The notes: generated by a model not told the origin, from the sequence alone. A DNA stretch of 19,572 bases from SIG622 sp045596605 (GCA_045596605.1 JAZOCR010000064.1:1-19572); one strand, 5' to 3'. Positions 6,636-14,800 are shown, numbered from the stretch's first letter. Made by a program: numbers and translations.

Positions 6636-7988
6636 TTAAACAATACCCTGTGCGAGCATAGCCTCTGCAACCTTAAGGAATCCGGCGATATTTGCGCCTG
6701 CGATAAGGTCGTTTTCGTCTGTGCCGTACTGCTTTGCAGCGTTCTTACAGTTGTTGTAAATTGTAACCATAATGCCGTGAAGCTTTTCGTCAACTTCTTC
6801 TCTGGACCAGGAGAGTCTCATGCTGTTCTGGCTCATTTCGAGAGCGGAAACTGCAACACCGCCTGCGTTTACTGCCTTTGAAGGAGCGATAAGCACGCCA
6901 TTCTTCTTAAGGTATGCTACTGCGTCCTCTGTTGTGGGCATATTTGCAACCTCTATGTAGTACTTAACACCGTTTGCAACGATCTTTTCTGCGTCTTCAA
7001 GACGAACTTCGTTCTGTGTAGCGCAGGGCATAACAACGTCAACCTTAACGCCCCAGGGCTTCTCGCCAGCAAAGAACTTTGCACCGAACTTTTCAGCGTA
7101 GTCCTGAACCTTATCTCTGCCGGATGCTCTCATTTCAAGCATATAAGCTGCCTTTTCCTCGGTGATGCCGTTTTCGTCGTAAACGTATCCGTCAGGACCG
7201 GAAATTGTGAGAACCTTACCGCCAAGGTGGTTAATCTTAAGAACTGCACCCCATGCAACGTTACCGAAGCCGGAAACTGCGAACGTCTTGCCCTTTACTT
7301 CTTCGCCGAAGCCTCTGAGAACTTCCTGTGCAAAGTAAACTGCACCGTAGCCTGTTGCTTCAGGACGAATAAGAGAACCGCCGTAGGAAAGACCCTTACC
7401 TGTGAGAACTGCGTTTTCAAAGTTGTTGCAGATTCTCTTGTACTGACCGAAGAGGTAGCCGATTTCTCTTGCGCCAACACCAATGTCACCTGCGGGAACG
7501 TCAACGTGTGAGCCGATGTGACGGTAGAGCTCTGTCATAAAGCTCTGGCAGAAGCGCATAATTTCTCCGTCGCTCTTGCCTCTGGGGTCAAAGTCGGAGC
7601 CGCCCTTACCGCCGCCGATGGGAAGACCTGTAAGAGAGTTCTTGAAGGTCTGCTCAAAGCCGAGGAACTTGATAATTCCTTCGTAAACAGAGGGGTGGAA
7701 ACGAAGACCGCCCTTGTAGGGACCGATTGCGCTGTTAAACTGAACTCTGAAGCCACGGTTAACCTGAACCTTGCCGCTGTCGTCAACCCACGGTACTCTG
7801 AACTTAATAATTCTTTCAGGCTCAACGATGCTTTCGATGATGCCCTTATCTTTGAGCTCGGGGCGCTGTTCGATTACGGGCTCAAGGGATTCAAGAACCT
7901 CACGTACAGCCTGATGGAATTCCGGCTCGCCGGGGTTTCTCTTTTCAACAGATGCGTAAACATCTGCAAGATATTGTGATTTAAACAT
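6636..7988 (-). CDS. gdhA: Glutamate dehydrogenase, hexameric, probably NAD-specific
   Basis: A 450-residue enzyme that interconverts glutamate with 2-oxoglutarate and ammonia. Visible motifs: YKGGLRFHPS with Lys92, PIGGGKGGSDFDP with catalytic Lys128, and AGDIGVGAREIG with Asp168. The coenzyme fold holds SGFGNVAWGA (239-248) and TISGPDGYVYD. The Phe in GFGNVA and Pro in SGPDG are the residues linked to NAD preference in the Clostridium symbiosum enzyme, where E. coli GdhA has serines; the C-terminal half is also very close to the clostridial enzyme from memory. NAD specificity would suit glutamate fermentation rather than ammonia assimilation. Start at 7988: the GGAGG ribosome site overlaps an upstream in-frame ATG at 8000, which is therefore rejected. 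Confidence 0.95.
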   Translation of the reverse strand: MFKSQYLADVYASVEKRNPGEPEFHQAVREVLESLEPVIEQRPELKDKGIIESIVEPERIIKFRVPWVDDSGKVQVNRGFRVQFNSAIGPYKGGLRFHPSVYEGIIKFLGFEQTFKNSLTGLPIGGGKGGSDFDPRGKSDGEIMRFCQSFMTELYRHIGSHVDVPAGDIGVGAREIGYLFGQYKRICNNFENAVLTGKGLSYGGSLIRPEATGYGAVYFAQEVLRGFGEEVKGKTFAVSGFGNVAWGAVLKINHLGGKVLTISGPDGYVYDENGITEEKAAYMLEMRASGRDKVQDYAEKFGAKFFAGEKPWGVKVDVVMPCATQNEVRLEDAEKIVANGVKYYIEVANMPTTEDAVAYLKKNGVLIAPSKAVNAGGVAVSALEMSQNSMRLSWSREEVDEKLHGIMVTIYNNCKNAAKQYGTDENDLIAGANIAGFLKVAEAMLAQGIV

Positions 7989-8020
7989 AATTGCCTCCAT
8001 GTATTAAAAAATTTGGATTT

Positions 8021-8049
8021 ATTTTAGCATAAAAGAGCGTAAATTTCAA
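8021..8049 (-). promoter_or_regulatory. Promoter of glutamate dehydrogenase
   Basis: Minus strand TTGAAA (8044-8049), 17-base spacer, TGC-TAAAAT (-10 at 8021-8026). The same promoter with the same flanks precedes the stalk-domain gene at 9298. Confidence 0.8.
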
Positions 8050-8108
8050 GAGGATTTTGCAATTTTTTCAAAAAAAATCTCCGCAAAAAAGACATTATTA
8101 AAGGATAT
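8021..8108. repeat. Duplicated promoter block, copy A
   Basis: From ATTTTAGCATAAAAGAGCGT onward, about 87 bases match 9298-9383 at roughly 85 percent by eye with two small gaps. The match covers the -10, the spacer, the -35 and some 60 bases upstream, including an A/T-tract that could act as an UP element. The copies are direct repeats offset by 1277 bases. Confidence 0.85.
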
Positions 8109-8200
8109 CAGAAGATTTTTTCTATTTTAATATATTTTTATGATATATAATGAATTTTTTTAAAAGAGGAAATGGGTTGATTTTGCCGCAAGGCAAACAA

Positions 8201-8232
8201 AAAAGCAGTCGGCTTTTTCACCGACCGCTTTT
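8201..8232 (-). terminator. Terminator of the stalk-domain gene
   Basis: Minus strand AAAAGCGGTCGG pairs with CCGACTGCTTTT (one mismatch) around TGAAAAAG, followed by TTTTTTG. A second small hairpin TTTGCC-GCAA-GGCAAA follows at 8182-8197. Confidence 0.8.
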
Positions 8233-8251
8233 GCTATTTTCAAGCTCCGTT

Positions 8252-9181
8252 TCAGTCTTCCCAGGAATATTCCTTATCCGGCTCTATGTAAACGCCTCTT
8301 TCCTCGCTCCAGCCTACGTTAAAGCCAAGCTGCACACCAAGGTCTCTCAGCTTGTAATAGGTGTATCCGCCGCCCTTTGAGTCTGTAAGCACAATTGCGG
8401 AAAGAGACCATTTATCTTTTTCATAGCCGTCTATTTTGGTAGGATTTGCAGATATTGTGTAATTCTGTTTTCCCGAGAAGGGTACCTTCATTTCATCGCC
8501 GTTGGGAGTATAAGCCTTTCCTCTTACGAGATTTACCGCTCCGTCCCAGCTTACCTCGAACTGAGCCTTGGTGCCGTTAAGAAGAAGTGCAATATCACGT
8601 ATACGAACGTAATTGGTAAGTCCGCCACGGTCGTCCTTGATTGCGTACGCCTTAAGCTCTACCACCTTATCACCTATAGTGATTTTCTGGGTACTTTCCT
8701 CTGCCTGCGGTCTTTTTACGCTTGCGCCGTCAAGGTAAAGAGCGTGCAGACATTCGCTACCGCAGCTTTCGTTTTTAGCAACAAAGAAAAGGGTGTTTCC
8801 GGGATAAACTGCCGCCTGAGTCATAAGCTCGTCTGCGGTAAGTCCCGCTTCAAAGTTGGGAATCATAATATCAACACGAACTGCACCCGAAGCCTTATTT
8901 CCCACAAGGTTCGCCTTGTAGAAGTTAAGTCCCATTCCGCCGTAGTCCACGCTACCGCCGATGCCGCAGGCAGAGCCGGTCTTAATTCCCATAACGTGCA
9001 TATGAGAATAGCCCATTTCACTTGCGTCAACTGTTTTCATTCCTCTGTCCTCAAGGCTGTCAAACCAGAAGTTTCCGCCGTAGTTATTAAAGAGAAATAC
9101 GCTTTTATACTCCGCCAGAGCGCTTGTCGTGAGAGTGATGCAAATAATAATTGCAAACAACGACGCTAAAAATTTTTTCAT
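8252..9181 (-). CDS. Secreted protein with C-terminal stalk (copper amine oxidase N-like) domain
   Basis: A 309-residue exported protein. Residues 1-23 (MKKFLASLFAIIICITLTTSALA) are a clear signal peptide with an ALA cleavage site. The middle, about 25-165, is of unknown fold and contains two Cys in NESCGSECLHALYLDG. The C-terminal part, about 175-305, has the pattern VELKAYAIKDDRGGLTNYVR, IRDIALLLNGTKAQFEVSWD and YYKLRDLGVQLGFNVGWSEE, typical of Firmicute stalk domains (PF07833-like, a cell-surface module). Role unknown. The start at 9181 has AAAGGAA upstream; the earlier in-frame ATG at 9259 would add an unneeded basic leader. It has its own promoter in the duplicated block and its own terminator. 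Confidence 0.8.
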   Translation of the reverse strand: MKKFLASLFAIIICITLTTSALAEYKSVFLFNNYGGNFWFDSLEDRGMKTVDASEMGYSHMHVMGIKTGSACGIGGSVDYGGMGLNFYKANLVGNKASGAVRVDIMIPNFEAGLTADELMTQAAVYPGNTLFFVAKNESCGSECLHALYLDGASVKRPQAEESTQKITIGDKVVELKAYAIKDDRGGLTNYVRIRDIALLLNGTKAQFEVSWDGAVNLVRGKAYTPNGDEMKVPFSGKQNYTISANPTKIDGYEKDKWSLSAIVLTDSKGGGYTYYKLRDLGVQLGFNVGWSEERGVYIEPDKEYSWED

Positions 9182-9297
9182 TTTGAGGTTCCTTTCTTTT
9201 TTTAAACTCCGGCTGTGCGGGGTTTTATTTTTTGATAGCAGCAAGCGCAAATAATTCACCTTTTAAATAATTGCGCACATAAACTAATATCGAGCAT

Positions 9298-9326
9298 ATT
9301 TTAGCACAAAAGAGCGTTAATTTCAA
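9298..9326 (-). promoter_or_regulatory. Promoter of the stalk-domain gene
   Basis: Minus strand TTGAAA (9321-9326), 17-base spacer, TGC-TAAAAT (9298-9303), near-identical to the promoter at 8021. The transcript leader is about 110 bases long. Confidence 0.8.
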
Positions 9327-9383
9327 GAGGATTTTGGGATTTTTTTAAAAAATCTCAGTAAAAAAGGGATTATTAAATGATAA
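9298..9383. repeat. Duplicated promoter block, copy B
   Basis: Partner of 8021-8108, same orientation. The stalk-domain gene and its terminator lie between the two copies. Confidence 0.85.
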
Positions 9384-9435
9384 TATTTGCAAAGAAAATT
9401 TCCTCTTTGGATTAAAGCAGGAGCCCGACGACAAC

Positions 9436-9490
9436 GAAAAATTCTGAAGAATTTTTCTTATGTTTGAAGAATTTTCTGAAGAAAATTCTT
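9436..9490. repeat. Two TGAA-loop hairpins
   Basis: GAAAAATTC-TGAA-GAATTTTTC (9436-9457) and AAGAATTTTC-TGAA-GAAAATTCTT (9467-9490), both perfect stems with the same four-base loop. They sit just outside the large palindrome at 9517. No gene is visible in the 9384-10032 gap. Confidence 0.7.
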
Positions 9491-9516
9491 TCTACGACAA
9501 GAACCTTTATGAGAAT

Positions 9517-9942
9517 AATACTTTTTCTTTACAGAAAGAAAAAGTATTCAAAAAGAAGCTGTTCAGAGGACAAGTCCTCTGAAAACTCCTTTTGGCACGT
9601 AACAACTTTGGTGGGCGTGCATCTTTTATTGTCGCAAGAAGCTCTCGTAAATTTGGAGTTAAACCATACTATAAAGTATAGAGTTCAGTTTTAAAGCTTC
9701 GTATTTATTACATGGTTGCACATACTTACATTGACCGTATGAGCAACTATGTAATCTTTCTACGGTTTTAAATTTGCAGTAAATTCTTGATAGTATGGTT
9801 AAACCCCAAAGTAACGAATGTTTTTTCGTGTGCTAAAGTTTGAGATTATACACGACTTGAAGCGGGACAAGAGGAGTTCTAAGAGGTTTACCTCTTAGCG
9901 GAGCTTTTTGGTTACTTTTTCTCACTGTAGAGAAAAAGTAAC
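9517..9942. repeat. 426-base imperfect palindromic non-coding element
   Basis: The stretch is symmetrical about position 9730. Outer arms 9517-9594 and 9864-9942 match as inverted repeats, about three quarters identical by eye. Each arm carries two hairpins in mirror order: 9517-9548 (14 pairs, loop ACAG) and 9562-9583 (TTCAGAGGAC...) on the left; 9879-9898 (CTAAGAGG-TTTA-CCTCTTAG) and 9911-9942 (13 pairs) on the right. Inner arms 9645-9676 and 9786-9817 match at 27 of 32. The centre is an 18-pair hairpin, 9708-9725 with 9737-9754, two mismatches. No open frame of note. It looks like a MITE-like element or a large structured RNA; I cannot place it in a known family. Confidence 0.8.
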
Positions 9943-9947
9943 ATACC

Positions 9948-10024
9948 CCGACCTGACAACGAAGTTGTCTGTGTCGGACCTTCGCAAAGCACAAAGGTGC
10001 AACCGAAAGCCGGTTACACCTTTG
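9948..10024. terminator. Hairpins downstream of the sugar operon
   Basis: CCGAC (9948-9952) and GTCGG (9973-9977) enclose GACAAC-GAA-GTTGTC (9955-9969). Next is a 14-base stem with one mismatch, CAAAGGTGCAACCG (9992-10005) with 10011-10024. The latter begins eight bases after the stop codon of the last operon gene on the minus strand, so it may end that transcript, but no U-run follows. Confidence 0.5.
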
Positions 10025-10032
10025 GAAGTTAA

Positions 10033-10941
10033 TTAAATTCTTTCTACCTTAATAGAAACAGAGAAAACAATTTTCTCCTTTGCGCCGATAACCTTGTACT
10101 TGAAATAATCGTCAAGGTCTGTGGTGCAGGGCTCAAGTCCCAGCGCATAGTCGCCGCTTGCCATGCTCTTCCATTCAAGGAAGTTTGTAAGAGTATCACC
10201 GGAGTAGAAAACCGTGAATTTCTTGTTTATTTTTTCATTTACAAGAGAAATTTCCGGTTTTGCGAGCTGCAGGAAGTAGCAGGTTTCCTCTGCGCCGTCA
10301 ACACATTCCGTCATTTCAAGCATAGAGTCCTGATTCTTAGCTGCCCATTCGCTTCTCGGTGTTACGCCCTTTATATCGGCAATAACCTTTGCGCCTGCGT
10401 CAAGCATGGGATAGCCTACGTTTATGTGATAAAGCAGGCAGTAGTTTTCCTTTGCAAATCCCTCGTTTATAAGAGTATCCTCGAGCTTTACCTCTTCCGA
10501 ACCGAGCGCAGACGTAATCCTTCTTCTAAGAACAAGATTCTTTCCGAAAAGTCCCGTATCACGAACAAGCGCCTCTACAACGATGCCGTCGCAGGTACAC
10601 TCTGCACGAACAACCTCGGCGGGTATCTTGTGAAAGCTTCCGTGAAGCTCAAAGCCCTCTCTGCCACCGGCACTGTCAAGGCCGCAGGTGTAAACCATAC
10701 CGCCCTCGAAGCGACGGAGAAAGTCAAGGTCTTTTGAGGTGAACGCATTTTTTGAAAGGAAAGACATATTCTGTCCCTCGTGGTAAAGCTGCATTACGTC
10801 AAGAGCACAGCTTACGTTGAGAAGAAATCTTATCTTACCGTTATCGCAGTCAATAACGTCAGTACCTTTTGCTCTTCCCTCGGTCATAGTGTAACGACGG
10901 ATACTTGCAAGCTGTGCAAGATTTGAAATTTTTCCGTTCAT
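10033..10941 (-). CDS. DUF4432-family aldose 1-epimerase-like protein
   Basis: The 302-residue protein fits the galactose-mutarotase superfamily, DUF4432 branch (PF14486). It has GGREGFELHGSFHKIPAE (92-109) with the family's His100 and His104, YCLLYHINVGYPMLDAG with its His, and a late Glu in LGLEPCTTD. These proteins have the beta-sandwich that in relatives interconverts sugar anomers; activity of this branch is little known. As last gene of a kinase-isomerase-aldolase operon, it would plausibly supply the anomer used by the isomerase, or bind the substrate. GGGAGA lies upstream of the ATG and the gene starts 17 bases after the aldolase stop. Confidence 0.8.
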   Translation of the reverse strand: MNGKISNLAQLASIRRYTMTEGRAKGTDVIDCDNGKIRFLLNVSCALDVMQLYHEGQNMSFLSKNAFTSKDLDFLRRFEGGMVYTCGLDSAGGREGFELHGSFHKIPAEVVRAECTCDGIVVEALVRDTGLFGKNLVLRRRITSALGSEEVKLEDTLINEGFAKENYCLLYHINVGYPMLDAGAKVIADIKGVTPRSEWAAKNQDSMLEMTECVDGAEETCYFLQLAKPEISLVNEKINKKFTVFYSGDTLTNFLEWKSMASGDYALGLEPCTTDLDDYFKYKVIGAKEKIVFSVSIKVERI

Positions 10942-10958
10942 AACAGTTCTCCCGTAAA

Positions 10959-11828
10959 TTAAAGGTTACTGAATACCTTGAGTATTCTGATTGCATCTTC
11001 CTTCATTACCTGGCGTGCACCGTAACCGATGTTGTGATAGTAGTCAGCATCAACTGTGTTTACTATTTCCTTTGCCTTTGCATAGCCTGCGTAAGCCATG
11101 TAGGAATAGTAGTTGATTTTTACGATACCTCTACGGATAACCTCACGGTAGTCGTCAGCGGAAACACCGCTTCCACCGTGCATAACGAGGGGAACGTCTG
11201 TTACCTTTGTAATTTCGGTAATAAGATCCATATCAAGATTAGGCTCTTTCTTGTAAAGGCCGTGAACTGCGCCGAATGCGATTGCAAGAGCGTCAACGTT
11301 GGTTCTTTCAAGAAAGTCGCCAACGAGCTCGGGCTTTGTGTAAAGCTCTCTGGGATCGTCTGGGTCCGGCTTTTCACGCTTGCGTGCGTCAACCGCTTCA
11401 CTGCCTTCTCTTTCGGGAAGTGCACCAAGCTCACCTTCAACGTCAACGCCGTGTGCGTGAGCGTAATCTGTAACCTCTCTTGTTCCCTTTGTGTTTTCAT
11501 CATAAGGGAGCTCTGAGAAGTCAATCATGATAGACGTAAAGCCGATGTCAATGGCACGCTTACAGTATTCAAAATCTTCACCGTGGTCAAGGTGAACGCA
11601 AACCTTTACCTTGCTGCGCTTTGCAAGCTCTACCATCATAGGTCCTACGTAATCAAGGGGAGCTATTCTTTCGTGGAGCTGTGCGTGAGCGATAATAACC
11701 GGAACGTCAAGCTCCTCTGCCGCCTGAATAACCGCAATAAGAGTTTCAAGGTTAGGTGTGTTGAAGTTTGCAATTGCTATATTTCTTTTCTTGCCCTCGG
11801 CAAGTACTTCTTTAAGTCCTGCTAACAT
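10959..11828 (-). CDS. Class II (zinc) fructose-bisphosphate aldolase-family protein
   Basis: A 289-residue aldolase of the FbaA/GatY/KbaY family. Seen: VHLDHGEDFE (78-87) with Asp81 and zinc ligand His82; VEGELGALPE with Glu133; AFGAVHGLYKK with His189; and VMHGGSGV with His217. It cleaves a ketose phosphate into dihydroxyacetone phosphate and an aldehyde using Zn2+. The usual DGS-x-LPFEEN segment reads DFSELPYDENTKGT, so the Gly of DGS is replaced by Phe; this may mark a substrate other than fructose-1,6-bisphosphate. GAGGGG upstream overlaps the stop codon of the isomerase gene, six bases away. Context suggests it splits the product of the FGGY kinase. Confidence 0.9.
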   Translation of the reverse strand: MLAGLKEVLAEGKKRNIAIANFNTPNLETLIAVIQAAEELDVPVIIAHAQLHERIAPLDYVGPMMVELAKRSKVKVCVHLDHGEDFEYCKRAIDIGFTSIMIDFSELPYDENTKGTREVTDYAHAHGVDVEGELGALPEREGSEAVDARKREKPDPDDPRELYTKPELVGDFLERTNVDALAIAFGAVHGLYKKEPNLDMDLITEITKVTDVPLVMHGGSGVSADDYREVIRRGIVKINYYSYMAYAGYAKAKEIVNTVDADYYHNIGYGARQVMKEDAIRILKVFSNL

Positions 11829-11834
11829 TTTTAA

Positions 11835-13229
11835 TTACCCCTCTATATCAACAATGTCGTATCCAAGATAGTTTCCGAGTGCTTCCTCGATAACGTACTT
11901 CATATGTCCAATACCAACTGTAGTGTGGTGCTTGAAGCCACCCTTTGCAAGCTTTATGAGCTTGTTCTGAAGGTCCGGAATTTCAGCAACACCGCCGCAG
12001 CCGAAGAAAGCATCTTCAAGAGGCTCGCCTGTGAACTTCGCTTCACTTACGTAAACCTTAAGCTTTCCGTTTTCGGTAAAGCCGTTGGAGTATGTCATAT
12101 CGAACTTGCCGATTCTGCCTTCGTTTGTACCCCAACCGCTTCCGGGGTCGCCTTTCGCAAACATCTTGTGTTCTGTAACTGTTCCTATTGCGGACATGAA
12201 TGTCTGAGCAGTAGAGCCACAGTGGAAGAGAATAACCTTGTTTTCATCGTCGCCGTAGTTGTTGTTCCAGTCAAGGCAGGCTGTGGGCTTTCCGGATGCG
12301 AGAGCCATAGCACGCATTGTAATAGCACTTGTAAGGTCGATTTCGCAGGAGCAAACAATGCCTCTGTCGTTGAGCTCGGAGATAAGAACGCAGGGACAAA
12401 CTCTGAGGATTGTTTCCATTTCGTTCCAGCAACGAAGTGTGATTGCGTCAAGGTGATATTCGTCTATGTATTCGTCGATAACAACGGAAATCTTTGCAAG
12501 AGTATTCATGTTCTTTGCGGGAACACGGCTGAAGTCTGTGTAGTTCTTAAGGCTTTCAATCTTTGCAATTACTGCTGCATCGTCGTCAGCCTTGTTCTGA
12601 ACCTTGAAGATAAGCTCGGAAAGGTCAAAGGACTCAACGTTAATACCGTATCTCTGAAGTGTAACCTCGTCAAAACGAACTGTCTTGAAGGCAGTTGTTC
12701 TTGCACCGATACAGCCAAGGTTGAATCTTCTCATGCCCTTAACAACACGGCAGATAGCTGCGAAGTCGTCAAGGTTCTTTCTGAATGCATCGGAAAGGGG
12801 ATGAACAACGTGGGGCTTCATAACCGTGAAGGGAATCTGGTACTGATAGAAGGTGTCGGTAACACCGAACTTTCCGCAGTATGCGTCTCTTCTGTGCTGG
12901 AAGTCCATCTTGCCGATTTCATCCGGATATGCCTGCATAAGAATCGGAACGCCTGCGTCCTGAAGAGTAGCAACTGCGCCGTTTTCGTCAATAAAGATAG
13001 GCATACAGAGAATAACGCCGTCGTATTCGCCCTTGTGGCTCTCAAGCCAGTCGTGGTAGAGTCTGCCTTCGTCACGGGTTTCAACTGCACCGTAGCGGGT
13101 TGCGTTTTCGTCCATAACGAGATATTCGTGACCTGCGTCGGTTACAGCTTTAATCATATCAGCTCTTGCGCCGGAAATAAGCTCTGCGGGCATAAAGCCT
13201 CGATTGCCGAAAAATAATGCAAATTTCAT
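11835..13229 (-). CDS. L-fucose/L-arabinose isomerase-family protein
   Basis: A 464-residue ketol isomerase-like protein. The N-terminal half is a two-subdomain region including GVILCMPIFIDENGAVATL (71-89). The metal-site part has RCWNEMETI with Glu270, CSCEIDLTSAITMRAMA with Glu296 and Asp298, CLDWNN with Asp320, and FKHHTTVGIGH with His434/435 and His442. These match the Glu-Asp-His metal set of the FucI/AraA superfamily. It would convert an aldose to a ketose with Mn2+ or a similar ion. It is shorter than E. coli FucI (about 590), so substrate cannot be assigned as fucose. The start is two bases after the kinase stop; AAAGGAG lies inside the end of the kinase gene. Confidence 0.85.
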   Translation of the reverse strand: MKFALFFGNRGFMPAELISGARADMIKAVTDAGHEYLVMDENATRYGAVETRDEGRLYHDWLESHKGEYDGVILCMPIFIDENGAVATLQDAGVPILMQAYPDEIGKMDFQHRRDAYCGKFGVTDTFYQYQIPFTVMKPHVVHPLSDAFRKNLDDFAAICRVVKGMRRFNLGCIGARTTAFKTVRFDEVTLQRYGINVESFDLSELIFKVQNKADDDAAVIAKIESLKNYTDFSRVPAKNMNTLAKISVVIDEYIDEYHLDAITLRCWNEMETILRVCPCVLISELNDRGIVCSCEIDLTSAITMRAMALASGKPTACLDWNNNYGDDENKVILFHCGSTAQTFMSAIGTVTEHKMFAKGDPGSGWGTNEGRIGKFDMTYSNGFTENGKLKVYVSEAKFTGEPLEDAFFGCGGVAEIPDLQNKLIKLAKGGFKHHTTVGIGHMKYVIEEALGNYLGYDIVDIEG

Positions 13230-13231
13230 AA

Positions 13232-14704
13232 TTAGAACAACTCCTTTACTGTTTTATATAATTTTTTATATTTACCGTACATTTCACCGTAAGAAGCGTG
13301 AACGTCGGCATTGGGAACGTACTGTTTGGTGTAGCGCACGAAAATTTCCTTTGCTGCCTCAAAGCTGTCGGCACCGCCAAGCGCTACCGCCTGAAGAATG
13401 GCACATCCGCAAAGACCGCCCTCCGAGGAACGAAGAACCTTTATCGGAATATTCTGGATGTCCGCCTTAAGGGTCAGCCATATATCGGAATTTGCACCGC
13501 CACCGGTTGCAACTGCGTTCTTTATGTTTATTCCGTACTCGGAAACAACCTCTGCGTTAAGACGCATTTCCATCGCCGTACCCTCCATAAGTGCCTTGAA
13601 CACCTCTGCGTCAGAGGTCTGGGTGGTAAGTCCGATAATTGCGCCCTTTGCGCCAAGGTCCTGATAGGGTGTGCTCGCACCGCCGAAATAAGGAAGCGCA
13701 AGTATTCCCGAGGGACTGCTCTTTATATCCTTTTCGATATAAGCGAAATAGTTTTTCTCATCTGCACAGTAGTCGTGCATTATCTCCTTGCGCATCCAGT
13801 TTATAGTGGAGCAGCAGGAGTAATTGAGAATATAAGTGCAGTAAAGTCCCGGTACTGCAAAGGGTACGCAGGGATATCCCTGTCTTCCCATTTTTACGTC
13901 ATGGGGCTTTTTGTCGAAAATCGTGGTAATGCATTCTACCGTACCCATACCGTCAACGGCGTCGCCCGCAGAAATCGCACCTGCACCAAGAGAGGTACAT
14001 ACCTGGTCGTGAGAGCCGAGAACAAGCACCGGCTCGCCCTTTATGCCAAGCTCACTGCAAAGGCTTTCCTTGATTTTTCCAACCACCGCACCCGTGGGCT
14101 TGGGAGTCGAGAACAGAGCCTTGTCAATTCCAAGCAAAGATAAAACCTTGTCGGAAAATTCCATTTTAGTTACGTCAAAGGCTCCCGTGCGTGCCGCAAG
14201 ACCGTAGTCAATATTGCGCTCGCCTGTGAGAAGATAGCCGATGTAGTCGCATATAAGCAGAACCTTATTCGCCTTTGCAAAGGCTTCCGGGTCATTCTTT
14301 TTTATCCATAGGAGCTTATACAGCGAGTACATACTGTGCGGGATTACCCCGGTAATATCATATATAGCTTCTTCCCCCAATTGGATGCCGGCTTCCTTTG
14401 CTTCTTCTTCACCTCTGGGGTCTGTGTAAAGCATAGGGTAAAAGAGAATGCTATCGTCCTTGTCCAGAAGCACGAAGGATTCTCCCAGCGAGGAAATGCA
14501 CATTGATGATATTTCGTGTCTTTGCGATACCTCTTGGATCATCGCCCTGATGTTTGTCCATAACACGTCGACGTTTATGTAGTTATCCTTACCGCAACGC
14601 TTAAAGTCGTAATCCTGAGAAAGATACTCAAGAATTTCACCTTCTTTTGAGAAAAGCTGACATTTACAGCGAGTGGTGCCGACGTCAATACTCAAATAAT
14701 TCAT
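13232..14704 (-). CDS. FGGY-family carbohydrate kinase
   Basis: A 490-residue sugar kinase. The N-terminal ATP loop is SIDVGTTRCKCQLF (5-18); GSHDQVCTSLGAG (230-242) carries the probable catalytic base Asp233; GMGTVECIT (252-260) follows; GGGANSDIWLTLKADIQN (401-418) is the second FGGY signature; and EGGLCGCAILQAVALGG closes the ATP site. FGGY kinases phosphorylate ketoses or polyols such as xylulose, ribulose, fuculose or rhamnulose. The overall look is xylulokinase-like, but the sugar is not certain. First gene of the operon, with AGGAGGTG four bases before ATG. Control is likely through the divergent PocR-AraC protein. Confidence 0.9.
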   Translation of the reverse strand: MNYLSIDVGTTRCKCQLFSKEGEILEYLSQDYDFKRCGKDNYINVDVLWTNIRAMIQEVSQRHEISSMCISSLGESFVLLDKDDSILFYPMLYTDPRGEEEAKEAGIQLGEEAIYDITGVIPHSMYSLYKLLWIKKNDPEAFAKANKVLLICDYIGYLLTGERNIDYGLAARTGAFDVTKMEFSDKVLSLLGIDKALFSTPKPTGAVVGKIKESLCSELGIKGEPVLVLGSHDQVCTSLGAGAISAGDAVDGMGTVECITTIFDKKPHDVKMGRQGYPCVPFAVPGLYCTYILNYSCCSTINWMRKEIMHDYCADEKNYFAYIEKDIKSSPSGILALPYFGGASTPYQDLGAKGAIIGLTTQTSDAEVFKALMEGTAMEMRLNAEVVSEYGINIKNAVATGGGANSDIWLTLKADIQNIPIKVLRSSEGGLCGCAILQAVALGGADSFEAAKEIFVRYTKQYVPNADVHASYGEMYGKYKKLYKTVKELF

Positions 14705-14732
14705 ATTACACCTCCTATTATAAATATTTTAC

Positions 14733-14759
14733 TTGATTTTTTCTTTCATATAGTATAAT
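14733..14759. promoter_or_regulatory. Overlapping divergent promoters, sugar operon and regulator
   Basis: Plus strand: TTGATT (14733-14738), a short 15-base spacer, TATAAT (14754-14759), leading to the regulator. Minus strand: TATACT (14752-14757), with no good -35 at the right distance, leading to the kinase operon. The two -10 boxes share four bases, so polymerase cannot occupy both, and the weak minus-strand -35 fits an activator-dependent operon. Confidence 0.55.
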
Positions 14760-14800
14760 TTATCTATAAACATGGTAATTTTGTACCGGAGAATACGAAT

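Noticed and set aside
9464..9694. 76-codon plus-strand frame in the palindromic element
   Set aside because: It runs through hairpin stems, has no ribosome site and biased basic composition with no family match.
11904..13217. 437-codon open frame on the plus strand
   Set aside because: It is the antisense of the isomerase gene; its Cys/Val/Asn-rich translation has no motifs, and openness comes from codon bias of the real gene.
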